NCBI GenBank assembly: GCA_025786725.1
Contig: JAHLTZ010000017.1
Coordinates: forward strand, 372,001-436,000
DNA from: Syncephalis fuscata
Lineage: Eukaryota; Zoopagomycota; Zoopagomycetes; Zoopagales; Piptocephalidaceae
Direction of reading: 5' to 3'
Length of the DNA: 64,000 bases
Under the pieces are notes generated by a model. It had not been told where the DNA came from. It made no database searches and saw nothing but the letters and a program-made list of their open reading frames with translations. Of this stretch, positions 1 to 12,214 are shown piece by piece (the first letter of the stretch is position 1; every line of letters begins with the position of its first letter). Position numbers and translations under genes: made by a program.

Positions 1-985
1 AATATTAATACAATGTTTATTTCATTAGTCAATATCCAGCTCAAATCAGGTAATTGACCAACTAATCCAACTATCATCTATACTGATGTTTAAATTGGTC
101 TCAAGTATTTGTTATTTTTATTTGCATTCTTACTAGTATTGGTGGCGTTCCCTATAACTTACTTGTAAGTAGTTTAGTGCCAATAATAACGCCTATTTAT
201 TTATTATTTAATCATCATATTATATACATCTTATTTTTACTATAGTAATACTAGCCATTAATTGACGTCACATCTACGTTATTATTTTGTTTAGCCTTAT
301 TATGATGCCCCAATAATTATTTTTTTCTTACGGATTTATCTATTTTCTAACGGTAACAATGCAAATTCTCATTGTTCAAGGCACGATTATTAATTTAGTA
401 ACATCATTGAATTTAAACATTTTAAAGTCCGATCATGGAATTCTTTAGCGCTTAATAAATTTATCGCTATTTTAATTTAATATAAATATTATCTCAGATT
501 AAATTACTACATTGCCCAATTTGGAAATTCTATTTTTGGCACTTTTACAGGCTCTTTAGTATTACGTGAATTTCTTGTAAACCAAGATAGCTTAAAAATT
601 ATCATTTGGTCCGATATGAAAACCACCCATGGTTTTAATAGCCAAGTCAATAAGTTGATGAGAACGATGCGGTCTTTATAATGCGTATGCTCTTTGCAAC
701 TTTGCCTTGCTTTCCTAATATTCCTATCTACTTTTTTTCAACTCAAACCGTCTACCTATTGCTAGTCAACTATTATCCTGATAGCTATACAACTGCCTAA
801 TACACTATCATCAGGATTATTGCTGTATTGTACTAGATACATACATATATATATATATATACATCTATATCGATAATCAAATCTGTTATTACACTTTATT
901 TCGTATAATACATTGATCTCTTTTAATCCGTTGAACTAGATACTGCTGGGCTAGATCTGAATTATTTGCTTTTCATAAACTAATC
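1..985. other. AT-rich intergenic region upstream of the S8 protease
   Basis: No ORF or splice-linked coding pattern is visible on either strand. The stretch is strongly AT-rich. A TA microsatellite lies near 845-861, about 125 bases before the protease start codon, and may sit in its promoter or 5' leader. I see no tRNA or other RNA gene here. Confidence 0.5.
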
Positions 986-3690
986 ATGCGACTTTTATCA
1001 ACTATTATCTCTACTCTTTCATTACTGGCGGTAATACAGACCAGTACGACAATTGGTGGTCCAGTGGGTCGTACAAGCTCAAGTAAGCAGTCGACTGCAT
1101 TACCACGCCTTTTGGCACGCGATACACCTATAGAAACCGTTATCAATGATCAGTCGACCGTTGTGGCCGAGCCCTATAATACATACGTTATCGAGTTTGA
1201 CGTGGACTCGGAAGTTTCTTCAAGCGACGCACTTAGTAATTTTCGTGGACAGCTCACTGCAGCCAATATCACCTACACTGAACGATATGTCTATAATACA
1301 GCACTGAAAGGCATTAGTTTGCAAACAACAAATGACCAATATCGTCAACTTAGTTCACTGGGCCTGGTCAAGAAAATCTGGCCTGTACATGTGGCAGTCA
1401 GTTCACCGGCTGTTGTTGTCGCCAATAGCCAAGTCAATCAACTAAGCCTGGTACATCAAATGACCGGTGTTACCAAAGTACAAACCAACCTTAAACTCAA
1501 TGGTAGCGGCATTAAGGTTGGCATTGTTGACTCTGGCGTTGATTATCGCCATCCAGCACTGGGCGGTTGTTTTGGTGCTGGGTGCCGTGTTGCCTACGGC
1601 TACGATTTCGTCGGCGATAAATTCGATGATACAAGCATTCCTGTGGCCGATAATGACCCTCTTGATACTTGCAGCGGACATGGCACTCATGTTGCCGGCA
1701 TTATTGGTGCCAACAGCGCAGTGGTAACAGGTGTTGCACCTAATGTTATTTTCGGTGCCTACCGTATTACTTCATGCAGTGGTCAAACATTTTCTGATAT
1801 CACTGTGGCCGGTATGGAACGTGCCTACGCCGATGGCATGGATATTATTAATCTATCGATGATCAGCGAGAATCCATGGCCCACATTTACAACGGCGCTT
1901 GCGGCCGAACGTATAACAGCTCTTGGTGTGCACGTAGTAGGTGCCGCCGGTAATAGCGGTTTACTTGGACTATGGCTAGAAAGTGCGCCAGGTGCAGCGC
2001 CAAGCGCTATGTCAGCCGCATCTTCCGAGAGCTCAAAGTATATGGCCTCGGTATTTACTGCAAGCACCGATCCGGACCGTGTTGTTGAATATGTTGCAGT
2101 AACAGCTGGTCTTCCATTGAATTTTACCGAAGTTGGTGTAGGTATTGCTCGAGGTAATTACCCGGCCAATGATACAAGTAGCGACAGTGCTTGTACACCA
2201 CTTACTGGCAATTATAGCAATATTATTGTTGTTGCTAAACGTGGCAACTGTTCATTTGACACGAAAGCACTTAATGCGCAGAACGCTGGCGCACGTCTAA
2301 TTGTCGTATATGACACAAGTGAAATCGCAACACCACCAGCCATCGACGATCCTAGTGTGACCATTCCATTGATAACCATTCCAAACTCGGATGGACTTGC
2401 CCTTTTAGCAAACATCAATGCTAATGGCACGGCTGTCAATATTACATTTGCATCCGAACCACGTCTTACCGATAATCCTGAAAGCGATTCTATTTCTACT
2501 TTTTCATCTTGGGGCCCAAGTCCTTATCTTGACTTTAAACCGGACATCACTGCCCCGGGCGGCAAGATCTATTCGACCTGGCTTACAAACGCTGGCAGCT
2601 ATGCGACATTAAGTGGCACTTCGATGTCATCGCCATATGTTGCTGGTTCAATTGCACTTTATTTGCAATACAAAGGAAAGGCTCAGTCAACGATTGCTAA
2701 AGTGCGTCAAGCTTTCCAAAACGCAGCCAGGCCCATACTTAATACTAAAGGCGACAAATTATACGCATCGACTGCGCGGCAAGGCAGCGGACTTGTCGAT
2801 GTCTACCAAGCATTAGCCGGCTATACACGCGTATCTCCGGCTCGTTTGGCTCTTAATGATACTGAACATGCAGGCACGACTAATCTGTTTGGTATAACAC
2901 GCTCATTTACCATCTACAATGACGGTTCGCAAACACGTACCTATAAGATTACCCATCGACCAGCAAATCAGTACGCAGTCTCGAATCGGATGGCAGTGCG
3001 GCTGAACAGCCATCTTTAAGCAACTATACAGCTGCCGTGCTTTATTTCCCGCCTATTGTTATCCTTGCACCTGGTAGCTCGTATACTGTCGATTTAACTA
3101 TTGTACCACCTATTATGTTGCCTGCTGCCGAGCGATGGATCTACTCGGGCTACATTATTGTTGATCCTAAGCCGTTTCCGTCCATTCTTATCCCCAGTGG
3201 TGTCGTCACCGAAAATGCTGTTCATGTTCCGTACATGGGCATGAAAGGCAACATGCATGACATTCTTCCACTTCAAGCAAAGGCAAATTATGTTAAATTG
3301 ATGAATCTACGCGATTGGCAAGAAGTACCGGCCGGTCAGAAAGGAACTTATACGTTTACATATTCAGATTTTCCAATGATGTATCTTCATATCGAGTTTC
3401 CAATCCGCCAAATCTACGTTTATCTTTATGATGCGGCAACTAAAACTAAAATTGGTACTTTGCCTGATGCCACGACGACTGATTATGCAAGAAATGATCG
3501 CCAACTCTTCCCTGTGGCCTATGTGGTTTGGTATGGATCAATCGAATCGGCTATTAATGGATCTATCAGTCAGGTTAAAAGCGGTGAATATTATCTTCGA
3601 CTTGCTGCGCTGCGTCCATATGGCGATGTTAAGAATGATGCCGACTATGACTACTGGCAGTCACCAAACATTATTGTTAAACGATCTTAA
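986..3690 (+). CDS. Secreted subtilisin-like serine protease (S8 family, PA insert, Fn3-like C-terminus)
   Basis: The protein starts with a hydrophobic signal peptide (about residues 1-22), followed by an I9-type propeptide (about 45-130). The catalytic domain carries all expected residues: Asp182 in GIVDSGVDYRHP, His232 in CSGHGTHVAG, the oxyanion Asn323 in GAAGNSG and Ser546 in SGTSMSSPYVAG. A protease-associated insert lies between His and Ser, so the architecture matches fungal minor extracellular proteases of the Vpr/C5a-peptidase-like type. It is expected to be secreted and degrade extracellular protein. The reading frame is lost near 2977-2982: the first frame stops at 3019, while the frame one base back continues without interruption to 3690 with a plausible Fn3_5-like domain. 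I join the two as one gene with one base missing. No intron is evident, unlike its neighbours. A two-gene reading is unlikely because the second part has no start or signal of its own. Confidence 0.88.
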
Positions 3691-3814
3691 CTCATTTTTA
3701 GTTTAATACTTAATAAAAACAATCTCTCATATATTATTGTAAGTTGAATTAAAGTTTTAACTAATTAATGGACTTAAAGTTATAAATTATTTTTACAGCT
3801 AAGTTAATTGTTGA

Positions 3815-4165
3815 ATAAAATGAAAAAAATCATGCATATAAAATTTTGATTAAACAAAATTAAAATAAAACCAAATGTTTATTACTAGGATTTGGACAAC
3901 TGAATGAAAACAGCTAAATTCAGATTTGTAGTAATATAATGGCATCATTAATTATAAGTTGAGTAAACCGGTGCATTGATCGGTAGTTGATATGCGAATG
4001 AACTAGACGGCAACTACTTAGAGGTCTTGCCGTCCCAAATGTATATCTAAATGTATAGATTGACAATTCAGTCGTACTATCAATAGCAACGCCTTCGATA
4101 AACCGGTTAATCTATGTTTATAAATTTATACAACAAAATTCATGTAGTTAGTGTTTAAATTAATT
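3815..4165. repeat. Head segment of a dispersed repeat
   Basis: This non-coding segment precedes the tandem array. It is clearly similar, by eye, to 33205-33545 elsewhere in the window: both hold, in the same order, a stretch rich in AAAATTAAAAT, then TATGCGAATGAACTA or TATGCGAATAAACTA, then TATAGATTGACA, then GTTAATCTATGTT or GCTAATCTATGTT, then TAGTTAGTGTTTAAAT. No ORF is shared. Its end runs directly into the first tandem unit in both places. What it does is unknown. Confidence 0.75.
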
Positions 4166-5795
4166 ATTATACAAGTGTCGCTTACTTTCTATTAATATTA
4201 GTTATTAAATATATACACCGGATGGTATATGTTTAGTGGATAGTTAATTAATGTATAGTGCTACTTACATCCTATTAGTCATTAAAAATACAAATTGCAT
4301 ACAATATGTTTAATGTATAATTAGTTACTATAAACGTTACTTACTATCTATTAATATAAGTGATTAAACATGTATATAGCATAACATATGTTTAGTAATA
4401 GTTAATTAATTAGTGTATAGTGCCACTTGCATTCTATTGGCCATTAAGCGTACAAATTGTATACAATATGTTAGTGTATAGTTGTTTATTAAAAAGTTAC
4501 TTACTCCCTATTAATACAAGTTGTTAACCATACAAATTGTATAACATGTATTTAGTGGAGGTTTAATTAATGTATATTGTCATCTACATCCTATTAATCA
4601 TTAAACATACAAATTACATACAATATGTTTAGTGCATAATCAATTATTATAAATGTTACTTACTATCTATCAATACGAGTATTATATATATATATATATA
4701 TATAATATATATATGTTTAGTAGATGGTTAAATGACGCTTAGTGTCACTTACTTCCTATTAATTATCAAACATACAAATTGTATGGTATATGTCTAGTGT
4801 GTAATCGATTATTATACAAATATCGTTTACCTCCTATTGATACAAGTTATCAAGCATACAAATTGCATGAAATGTGTTTAGTAAATGGTTAAATAATACA
4901 TAATGCCACTTACTTTCTATCAATTGTTAAATATGCAAATTGTATGTTATATATTTAGTGTATAATCGATTATTATGTGTTACTTACTCTCTATCAACGC
5001 GAGCGGTTATAAATATATATATCAATATTATTAGTGTATAGTTAATTATTATTTAGATGCCAATTACCTCCTATTAATATAAATTATTAAACATACAAAT
5101 TATGTATTATATGTTTAGTAAGTGTTTAATTAATGTACAGTGCCACTCACGAGCTATTAGTTATTAAGCATACAAATTGGGTGATATATATTTAGTATAT
5201 GATCAATCAATGCGCAATGCCACTTACTTTCTATCGGTCATTAAATGTACAAATTGCATGGTACATTTTTAGTTTACAGCTAATTACTATACAAATCCCA
5301 CTTACCAACTATCGATACGAGTAGTTAAATATGCAAATTATACGATATATTCTTAATGTATATTTGATCGTTATACAACCATCACTTACCCACTGTAATG
5401 CAAATTATTGAATATACAAATTATATGGTATTTGTTTAGTTTATGATTAAGCAATGTACAATGCCACTTACTAGCTATCAGTTGTTAAGCATATAAATTG
5501 CATAATGTATTTTAGTGCATGGCTAATTAACACACAGCAGCACTTACGAACTATTGTTATTAAACATACAATTGCATGGCATATTCTTAGTTATGGTTAA
5601 TTTTTATATAAATGTCACTTGCAAACTATTAATACAAGTTATCAAACACACATATTACATATTATGTATTCAGTAATAATTAATTAACATATAAATGCTT
5701 AATTACCTTCTATTAATGGCAACCCAGTAAATAAACGTAGCCCATAGCATACTCTAATACACAGATAATTAATGTAATGTCACTTACGATCTATT
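4166..5795. repeat. Tandem array of about 20 diverged 80-base units, partly in alternating A/B dimers
   Basis: A block close to CACTTACTTTCTATTA recurs every 70-90 bases, for example near 4262, 4338, 4494, 4656, 4746, 4905, 5218, 5297, 5383, 5464, 5541 and 5781. Each is followed by AAACATACAAATTGTAT and ATGTTTAGTGTATA variants. In the first half two unit types alternate: one with TTAATTAATGTATAGTGCC before the block and one with ATTATTATAAACGTT. This gives a dimer of about 160 bases. Units are well diverged, so the array is old. A TA run lies at about 4681-4710. No ORF crosses it. Most units carry ACTTAC, the complement of a GTAAGT splice donor. Confidence 0.85.
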
Positions 5796-7299
5796 AACGT
5801 GGTTTTTCAGTGTATACATTATTTAATTAAGTGAATGACTGATTATTGTAATACGACATACCACGACGGCTAGAGTCGGCATAGCATCCACCGTAGCTGT
5901 GATGACTACCAAGGCCATAAAATGGTACATACGACGCCAATAGAAAACTTCATGCTGGTATTGATTTGTTAAAATAAACAAGTAGAATGAACAATGCAAA
6001 ATGCTAGGAATAAAATGAACAATGCAATGGTTTTGCAAAAGTAGAATGCGATGATGCTATCACTGGGTAGTTGTGTGTATTTTGTGGGCTATTTAAATAT
6101 ACGTCTGTCCTAGAGAATTAGAAAATGTATTCTATCGCCTATACCCTTGAGGTGCAATGTGGCCAATAAAGTGAATTCACATAATAGCTAGAAGCGCGCG
6201 TACAACAATATACCAATGACGTAGCAGTATGCAATCTAGCTCTTTATTCTAAACATGTTCGGCAATTACACAAGTGATTCAACAATGTAAATGATTTAAC
6301 ACATATGTTGTAAAATATGTTATCGACTGTTCTTGCGCGGTTACACAATTCAGCAATGGCGCGCAAGCTCAATCTACTAGTTTTCCAAAACAAAAACAAT
6401 AAACTGTTGCACCTTTGATGTTGCCTTTGGTGTTATTTTCGCCGACAAATTCAGTTTCTAATATATTTATGAACATTGAAAAACACGGCTGCAATTCACT
6501 GGCACAAATAACATAATAAGATTGTATTTATTTACAATTCTTTAAACCACAAAAATGCACTGATCAGTTTTTCATGAATTATCTTGACATTTAATATTTG
6601 ATTATGAAAATGAACGGTTTATTTTTAGTATTGTACTACCAAATACTGCTAAAGGCTTTATCGCCAACAATTGATTGTTTTTATCAATTATTCATCGTTG
6701 TGTAATGCATTCTAATAATAAAACACTAGATTCGAGTATCAACGTCATCGATTCTTTGTTTATAAAGTGATGTAAAGGCAATAGAAAGCACCCACTAGGC
6801 CATCCTAGTTAAATATAGCTGATTTTGGGTGTACAACAGTAATATACGACATATCAATTGGCGACAATGATGTAAAAATAGTCTACTTGATAGTAACTCG
6901 ATGGAATAACCTGTTTTATTATGATTGTCATGGTTTGCAATAAGTGGACGTAGCGAATTGCATTGTTTTGAGTTGGACTAAAAGTTTGACTAGTCAACGG
7001 CTTTTAAAGGTATACGGCATTTTTATATTTAGAATACATTACTTAGGATATACCAGCTTCATGTTCAATATAATATTTATTATTAAATGTAATTATTAAT
7101 AAATTGTCTAATATGTTATTTGTGAAAAGCTATCTTTATTTAATTAATAAAAGAAATAATAATAATATATAATACTAGTTGTAATACAAAATCAAGTAAC
7201 TAAACGGCGTGTTAAAACGGCGTGAGAATAAACATAATGATCACTCTCGATAAACAGACACTGTAACAAATGAACGGCCTTCAAAAAAAAGTTATTTTG
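5796..7299. other. Intergenic region without recognisable genes
   Basis: The sequence between the tandem array and the first Sds3-like gene is AT-rich with scattered short ORFs that match nothing I know and lack splice-linked partners. A minus-strand ORF of 71 codons at 5823-6038 has no clear composition of a real protein. The last part, about 7080-7299, is the 3' flank of the minus-strand gene that ends at 7300. Confidence 0.4.
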
Positions 7300-8799
7300 T
7301 CACATTGACCATAGATTATCGGTGGCAATATGTTCTTCAGCTAGTTGAACTCGACGACGATTCATTCTAGCTATCATCGTACGTCGTAAATCCCATTTAT
7401 GCGTCTACATAGCACCAGCAATACATCAGCCACTAATAAACACTAAATCATGATTGATTTACCTCAAAATCTTGCCATGCTTGTTGTCGAGTAGCATCAA
7501 ATACCGCGTGAATATTATGAAAGGCGCAGTGTCTGCGATACTCGGCCAGGCCAAGCTGTGTCTTATGACGTTCTTTGATGGGTGCTAATTGTGATTGTAG
7601 GATAGGATGCGTCCCTGCTTGTGCCAATGCAATATCCTGCTCTATCCGTTCCAGCATTACTTGTCGCATACTGTAATCGTGCCATTAGTCTATAGAATGC
7701 ATAATAGATTATTTACTTACCGTGTTTGAGTAATGGCCAATAACTGCTCCAGCTGATTCATATCTGATACAGCTGCCTCATCAATATCTGACGGACATTC
7801 CTCTGGTTCATCATTATCGTCTAATACAATTAGCTATTGTTGCTATACTAATAAAAACTTACTCGACTTTAATGCAGACCTCGTTTTCGACGATGACCGT
7901 GTATGACGAGATCGACTAGTATTGTTGCCGTCACTGTTATTATTAATATTATTAATATTATTGTTACTATTATTATTATTTTCGTTCTCATCGTCGGCAT
8001 CGTCGTCGTCGGCATCAGCATCATTGGCGTCGTTATTAACGCCACGATTTGATTGGCGAGCGTGGTAACGTCGTTTATTCAATGCTCGTACATCAGAGAC
8101 ATCCGAATCTGATAAATTATTTACTAATTCCAGTGGTTCAAGAATATTTTCTGGGGATACATCAGCCGTGTGTGTATTAAATAGCGGATGTCGACCGCGT
8201 TTTCGCTGACTCGACGTGGCCGAGGCATGTTCAGTATCTGAATGAGAAGAATTTGCATTATTGCTCGTCGTAATTGTAGCTGTTTCATAACGATGCGAAC
8301 GAAGTCGACGAGTACGCGTTGATCGCCGCTCTCCGCCTTTGCTCTTACCACTCACCAGTGGCTGATGGCCCAAGTCCTTTGCTGCAGACGTACCATGACC
8401 ACTATTAGTACTGGTAATGACTGTAGTAGCATCAGCTTGACTGCCTTCAGTATCAGTGACCGACACTTCCGACAATTCACTATCATCACCATTATCGTCT
8501 ATAAAATAAGATGCTGCCGCCAAGGGTAAGTAGGATGATGAAGATGCTGATGATGATGAAGTGGCAGTCAGCGTGTTACGTTTGTGTGACAAACAGGTCG
8601 ATTCACTGTCTAATGCATTGGCAGTATTTGGTGGCATTGTGGAGTCATCAACATCATCTAAACCGACAATATCGACCAGGTCCGTTTCTCGCTCTATATT
8701 TGTTGTTAATTCAGACGGCGACAATGAACGATGTGTGACGGCAATAGCCGTAACTCGACGACGTGTTAATCGAGCAGATGGTGTAGGTGCTGTAATAGT

Positions 8800-8843
<44 letters not shown>

Positions 8844-9165
8844 AAACACTAGTGGCCCGACTATCTAGCAAGTTTAGTAATTTGGCATCTTTCTCATTAA
8901 GTAAAGCTTTTGTATGAAGTCCATCTTTACCACTTGAGCGTGTTGCTAGTGCGGTCGTTGCTGTTGCTGCTGCTGCTTTTCTTCCACTACGACGTCGACC
9001 ATACTTGCTATGATTGCGACTGTCACCTCCATTGCCGCCGTTGCTATTAGGCGTTGAGCTACTCCCGTTGCCAGCAGCACCTTTACTGCTAGAAGTACCA
9101 CTGGCCGTATCGGCATTATTGAACCGTCGTAGTACGGTCGCTGACACAGAATAAACCTGTGACAT
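7300..9165 (-). CDS. Sds3-like protein, copy 1 (Rpd3L deacetylase complex type)
   Basis: Four exons can be read: 9165-7863, 7820-7721, 7670-7463 and 7404-7300. Introns are 42, 50 and 58 bases with GTAAGT or GTAAAT donors and TAG or CAG acceptors. The first exon codes a long disordered region rich in Ser, Thr, Asn and Asp, with 13 alanines at 8800-8838 and an Asn/Asp-rich stretch near its end. The last three exons code the conserved helical Sds3-like region, beginning DMNQLEQLLAITQTR and containing GTHPILQSQLAPIKER and DFETHKWDLRRTMIAR. Family members (Sds3, Dep1, BRMS1) scaffold the Sin3/Rpd3L histone deacetylase complex in the nucleus. The neighbour at 10475-12214 is a clear paralogue on the same strand. 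Which yeast member it corresponds to cannot be decided by eye. Confidence 0.85.
8800..8838 (-). repeat. GCT (alanine) triplet repeat inside Sds3-like copy 1
   Basis: Thirteen identical alanine codons lie in frame in the disordered N-terminal exon. Pure single-codon repetition suggests replication slippage and probable length variation between strains. Confidence 0.9.
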
Positions 9166-10474
9166 TGTAGAAACAAAAGCAGACTACATCTCATGGAGTC
9201 AGTCACGCTTACTGCTATGGCTGGCTCGAGTACACCGCAGCCATACTACCTACCTGTAGAGAAATGACCGAGACTAACGACTAAAACTACAAGTATAACG
9301 CGAGTAAAAGAGAAACAGAAGGCAGTGTAAGCAAAGAAGGCAGACTAAGAGTACAGTATAATAGTGCAAATACGATAAGGAATAAAGGTGTGAATATGTA
9401 GCGTGTGGTAGTGGTGACAGTTTAAAGGTTGAGGAGCAAGTAAGGCGAACACAACAGCAGCAGTAGTCTATGTATTCACATTTACCACCAGAATAATAAC
9501 ACACTACTAATATGAATATGACTATTAATGTCACCATTACTATGGGCATAGTTATTAAATGTGCTCTCGTTTATTTAGTGTGAAAACCATGTCCTCTCCT
9601 TTTCTCAATTGACAGTATTCAGTCAGTCAGTAGTTCATTTACTTATTATTTAATAACTATTTGTAAATCCATATTTATATTTCTCGCTATCTATTTCTAT
9701 AAGCCCAATCTATCCGCTACTCTATTCATCCACTCTCTTCGCTTAAATGAATATTCTCTCGTTCTTGGTTGCTCCCCCTTGTATCTACAATCATAATAGT
9801 GGACCTATCAGTATCCACAAGGTTGTCACCAACGTGTGACGGCTATTCCAATCATCGTATCCCTTTTATGGATATGCATTTGCGTATGCGTTTATACTAT
9901 TCGTTTACTTGTTCTTTCTTTTACCCTCTCCTTTTCTTTGTTAGTATACACTGCTGTTGAATATATTTGTCTATTTGTCTGTATCCATTTATATCTATTG
10001 ATATTGGTATAGAAATAGAATAATATATTATATTGAATTATTTTAATAACTAGTACTACAAGTATGTAAATATATAAATATATATATACATATATATATA
10101 ATACACATATACATATATGTGTGTTTAAATCTTTATTTTGAAATAGTTATAAAAGCAAAGATAATAACAACAATCATTGAAGCGTATATATAGATATAGA
10201 TATGAATAGAAATGACACAAGTGTAGATAAAAGGTGTTGTTATTGTAATGGTACAGGTTGGTATTTAGTATTTACCAAGTGACAAAAAGCGCAAAGTAGC
10301 ATTAATATAAGGTTAAAGCAGCCAGCAAAAGAAAAGAATGAATATGGTGGCAATAATGGTCAATAGATGGATGACAGGCGAGTAAGTGGTGGATGTATGT
10401 ATGATGTATGAATGTATATATGAATGTAGCAATGTATGAAAATAGCAAATTAATAGCTGTGCGTATCGATTGCT
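9166..10474. other. Intergenic region between the two Sds3-like genes
   Basis: This holds the promoter side of copy 1 and the 3' flank of copy 2. A TA/CATATA-rich microsatellite zone lies at about 10060-10125. Short ORFs such as 9274-9549 (minus) and 9769-9960 (plus) are hydrophobic translations of AT- and pyrimidine-rich DNA and look spurious. Confidence 0.45.
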
Positions 10475-12214
10475 TCAAGGACCGGCACTAGATCGTGCAT
10501 CATAAATAGGTCCAGGCAATGGCTCTAATGACTTAAAACGTTCCTCGGCCAATTGAACTCGACAAGCATGTAAACGTTCCGTGATAGATCTTCGTAATGC
10601 CCATTTCTGTGTCTAGAATAGGCCATGATAGGTTAATTAAATGATAAATAAAGTGATTTAAAAATACTTACTTCAAAATGACACTCAGCCTGTCGTTTTC
10701 TAGCTTCAAACATATTAAGTGCATTGGAGACAAGATGTCGCCGTTTTGCCTCTACAGTACGCATATTACACACATGCTTTTCCTCTACACTCGGTAATTG
10801 ATCGAGAAATGATGGATGATTTCCTATAGGTACATATACATATATAGTTGTTAGTATTACAAATGCCATTACTATTGCAACTATTTAAATAACTTACCTT
10901 CACGAATCAATTCTTCTTCTTGTTGCAGTCGTGTTAACTTCTCATGATATACTCTAATAGCAATTAAGTCATCAAACCAGTTTATATTATAATCACTAAC
11001 TTACCGTTTCCGTAAAAGACAGAATGCTTGCTCTAATCGATTCATATCGCTGATCGCTTGTTGTGCACCTTAGTAAATATTAATTATTTGAATTATTAAA
11101 TAAAACTACCAGCTAAACTATAACATTGCTTACCTTCTAACATTTCACCCTCTTGTTCTACATCTTCAGCTTCATCGTTCGAATGTGATGCACCGGGATT
11201 GCTACGGCCGACATCAATCGACTCGCTCCAGCTACGTCTTGTTGCGCGAGCAGATGGTGTACCTGGTGCTGATCTAGTTTTAAGTGTTGTTGCATTCGAT
11301 GCAGTAGCAGTTGTCGTCGTATTATTACTATTAGCTGAGCTGTTAAATGCTGCTTCTAATAAACTGCCGGTAGACTGCTGTTTACTAGCCCGTGTACTTC
11401 TTCCACCTTTGGCACGACCACGTTTCCCTGTTGAACGTCGACCAACGCCATTCGTGTATCCATTAGACATGGTTTGTGTATCGGTTCGAGAGAATAATTC
11501 TTCAGCTGGATCAGCTACTGAATTAGTCTCGTCACCTTCCTCGTCGTCACCTTCATCGCCGTCCTCTTCTTCCGTCGTATTGACCGCTGATTCTCGGTTT
11601 GTTTCACCGCGTGTACTTACAGCTACACGTTTCCGTGATCCATTGGTGGCAATTGATTGACGTGGCTTTGTTTTTAAATTCTTGGTGCTTTTTGACGGCA
11701 ATGGCTTGGGCGGTTCAGCCTTTACCACTGTATTTTCCTTTTCTGTGTGACCATTGACTGTACTATTATTACTATTATATGGATATAGCTTCCAGGCCGG
11801 TTCCCAGTCATCCAGCTCCTCGTCACTATCAAGCGATGTTAACGGTGATGATATCGGTTCACTTAAATCATGATCCAGGCCTGATACAGCTAGCATTGCC
11901 AAGTTGACCGAAGTCAGTGGCGCTTCCTGTGACCCATTAACATGATTTAAACCGGCTGTGGATGGACGATTGGCAGCTATACTTGACGAGTTACTTGTGG
12001 TGGTCATAGTTGGTGGTGCATTATTGCTATTGTTATTAGTACGGCTTTGTGGCTCGTTAGACGGCGGTATATCAACACTTTCCGATGGGCCTGTAGAATT
12101 CGAATCCATCATACACTTTAATGACGGTGTTGGTAAAGGGGAAATCGGCTCGGATCGTGGCAATGAATGTGGCGACACAGTGATTGTCGCGCCATTCACA
12201 TCCACCATGGCCAA
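10475..12214 (-). CDS. Sds3-like protein, copy 2 (Dep1/Sds3 type)
   Basis: Five exons: 12214-11134, 11068-11005, 10953-10898, 10823-10672 and 10612-10475. The first exon codes a disordered Ser/Asn/Thr-rich region with acidic runs (EEEDGDEGDDEEGDE) and a basic Gly/Arg patch. The remaining exons code the conserved region: ISDMNRLEQAFCLLRKR, then EELIREGNHPSFLDQLP, then CHFETQKWALRRSITER and CRVQLAEERF. The order and spacing equal those of copy 1. The intron that splits the arginine codon after LLRK and the one after HFE fall at matching places in both copies, which supports tandem duplication. Copy 2 has one further intron before GNHP. The likely role is a nuclear Sin3/Rpd3L deacetylase subunit. 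Confidence 0.87.

Noticed and set aside
4166-5795. CRISPR-like array of regular repeats
   Set aside because: The units are diverged along their full length, have no constant repeat with unique spacers, and lie in an intron-rich eukaryotic genome without cas genes.
5823-6038. 71-codon minus-strand ORF next to the tandem array
   Set aside because: No family resemblance, no splice-linked exon and no supporting context in AT-rich DNA.
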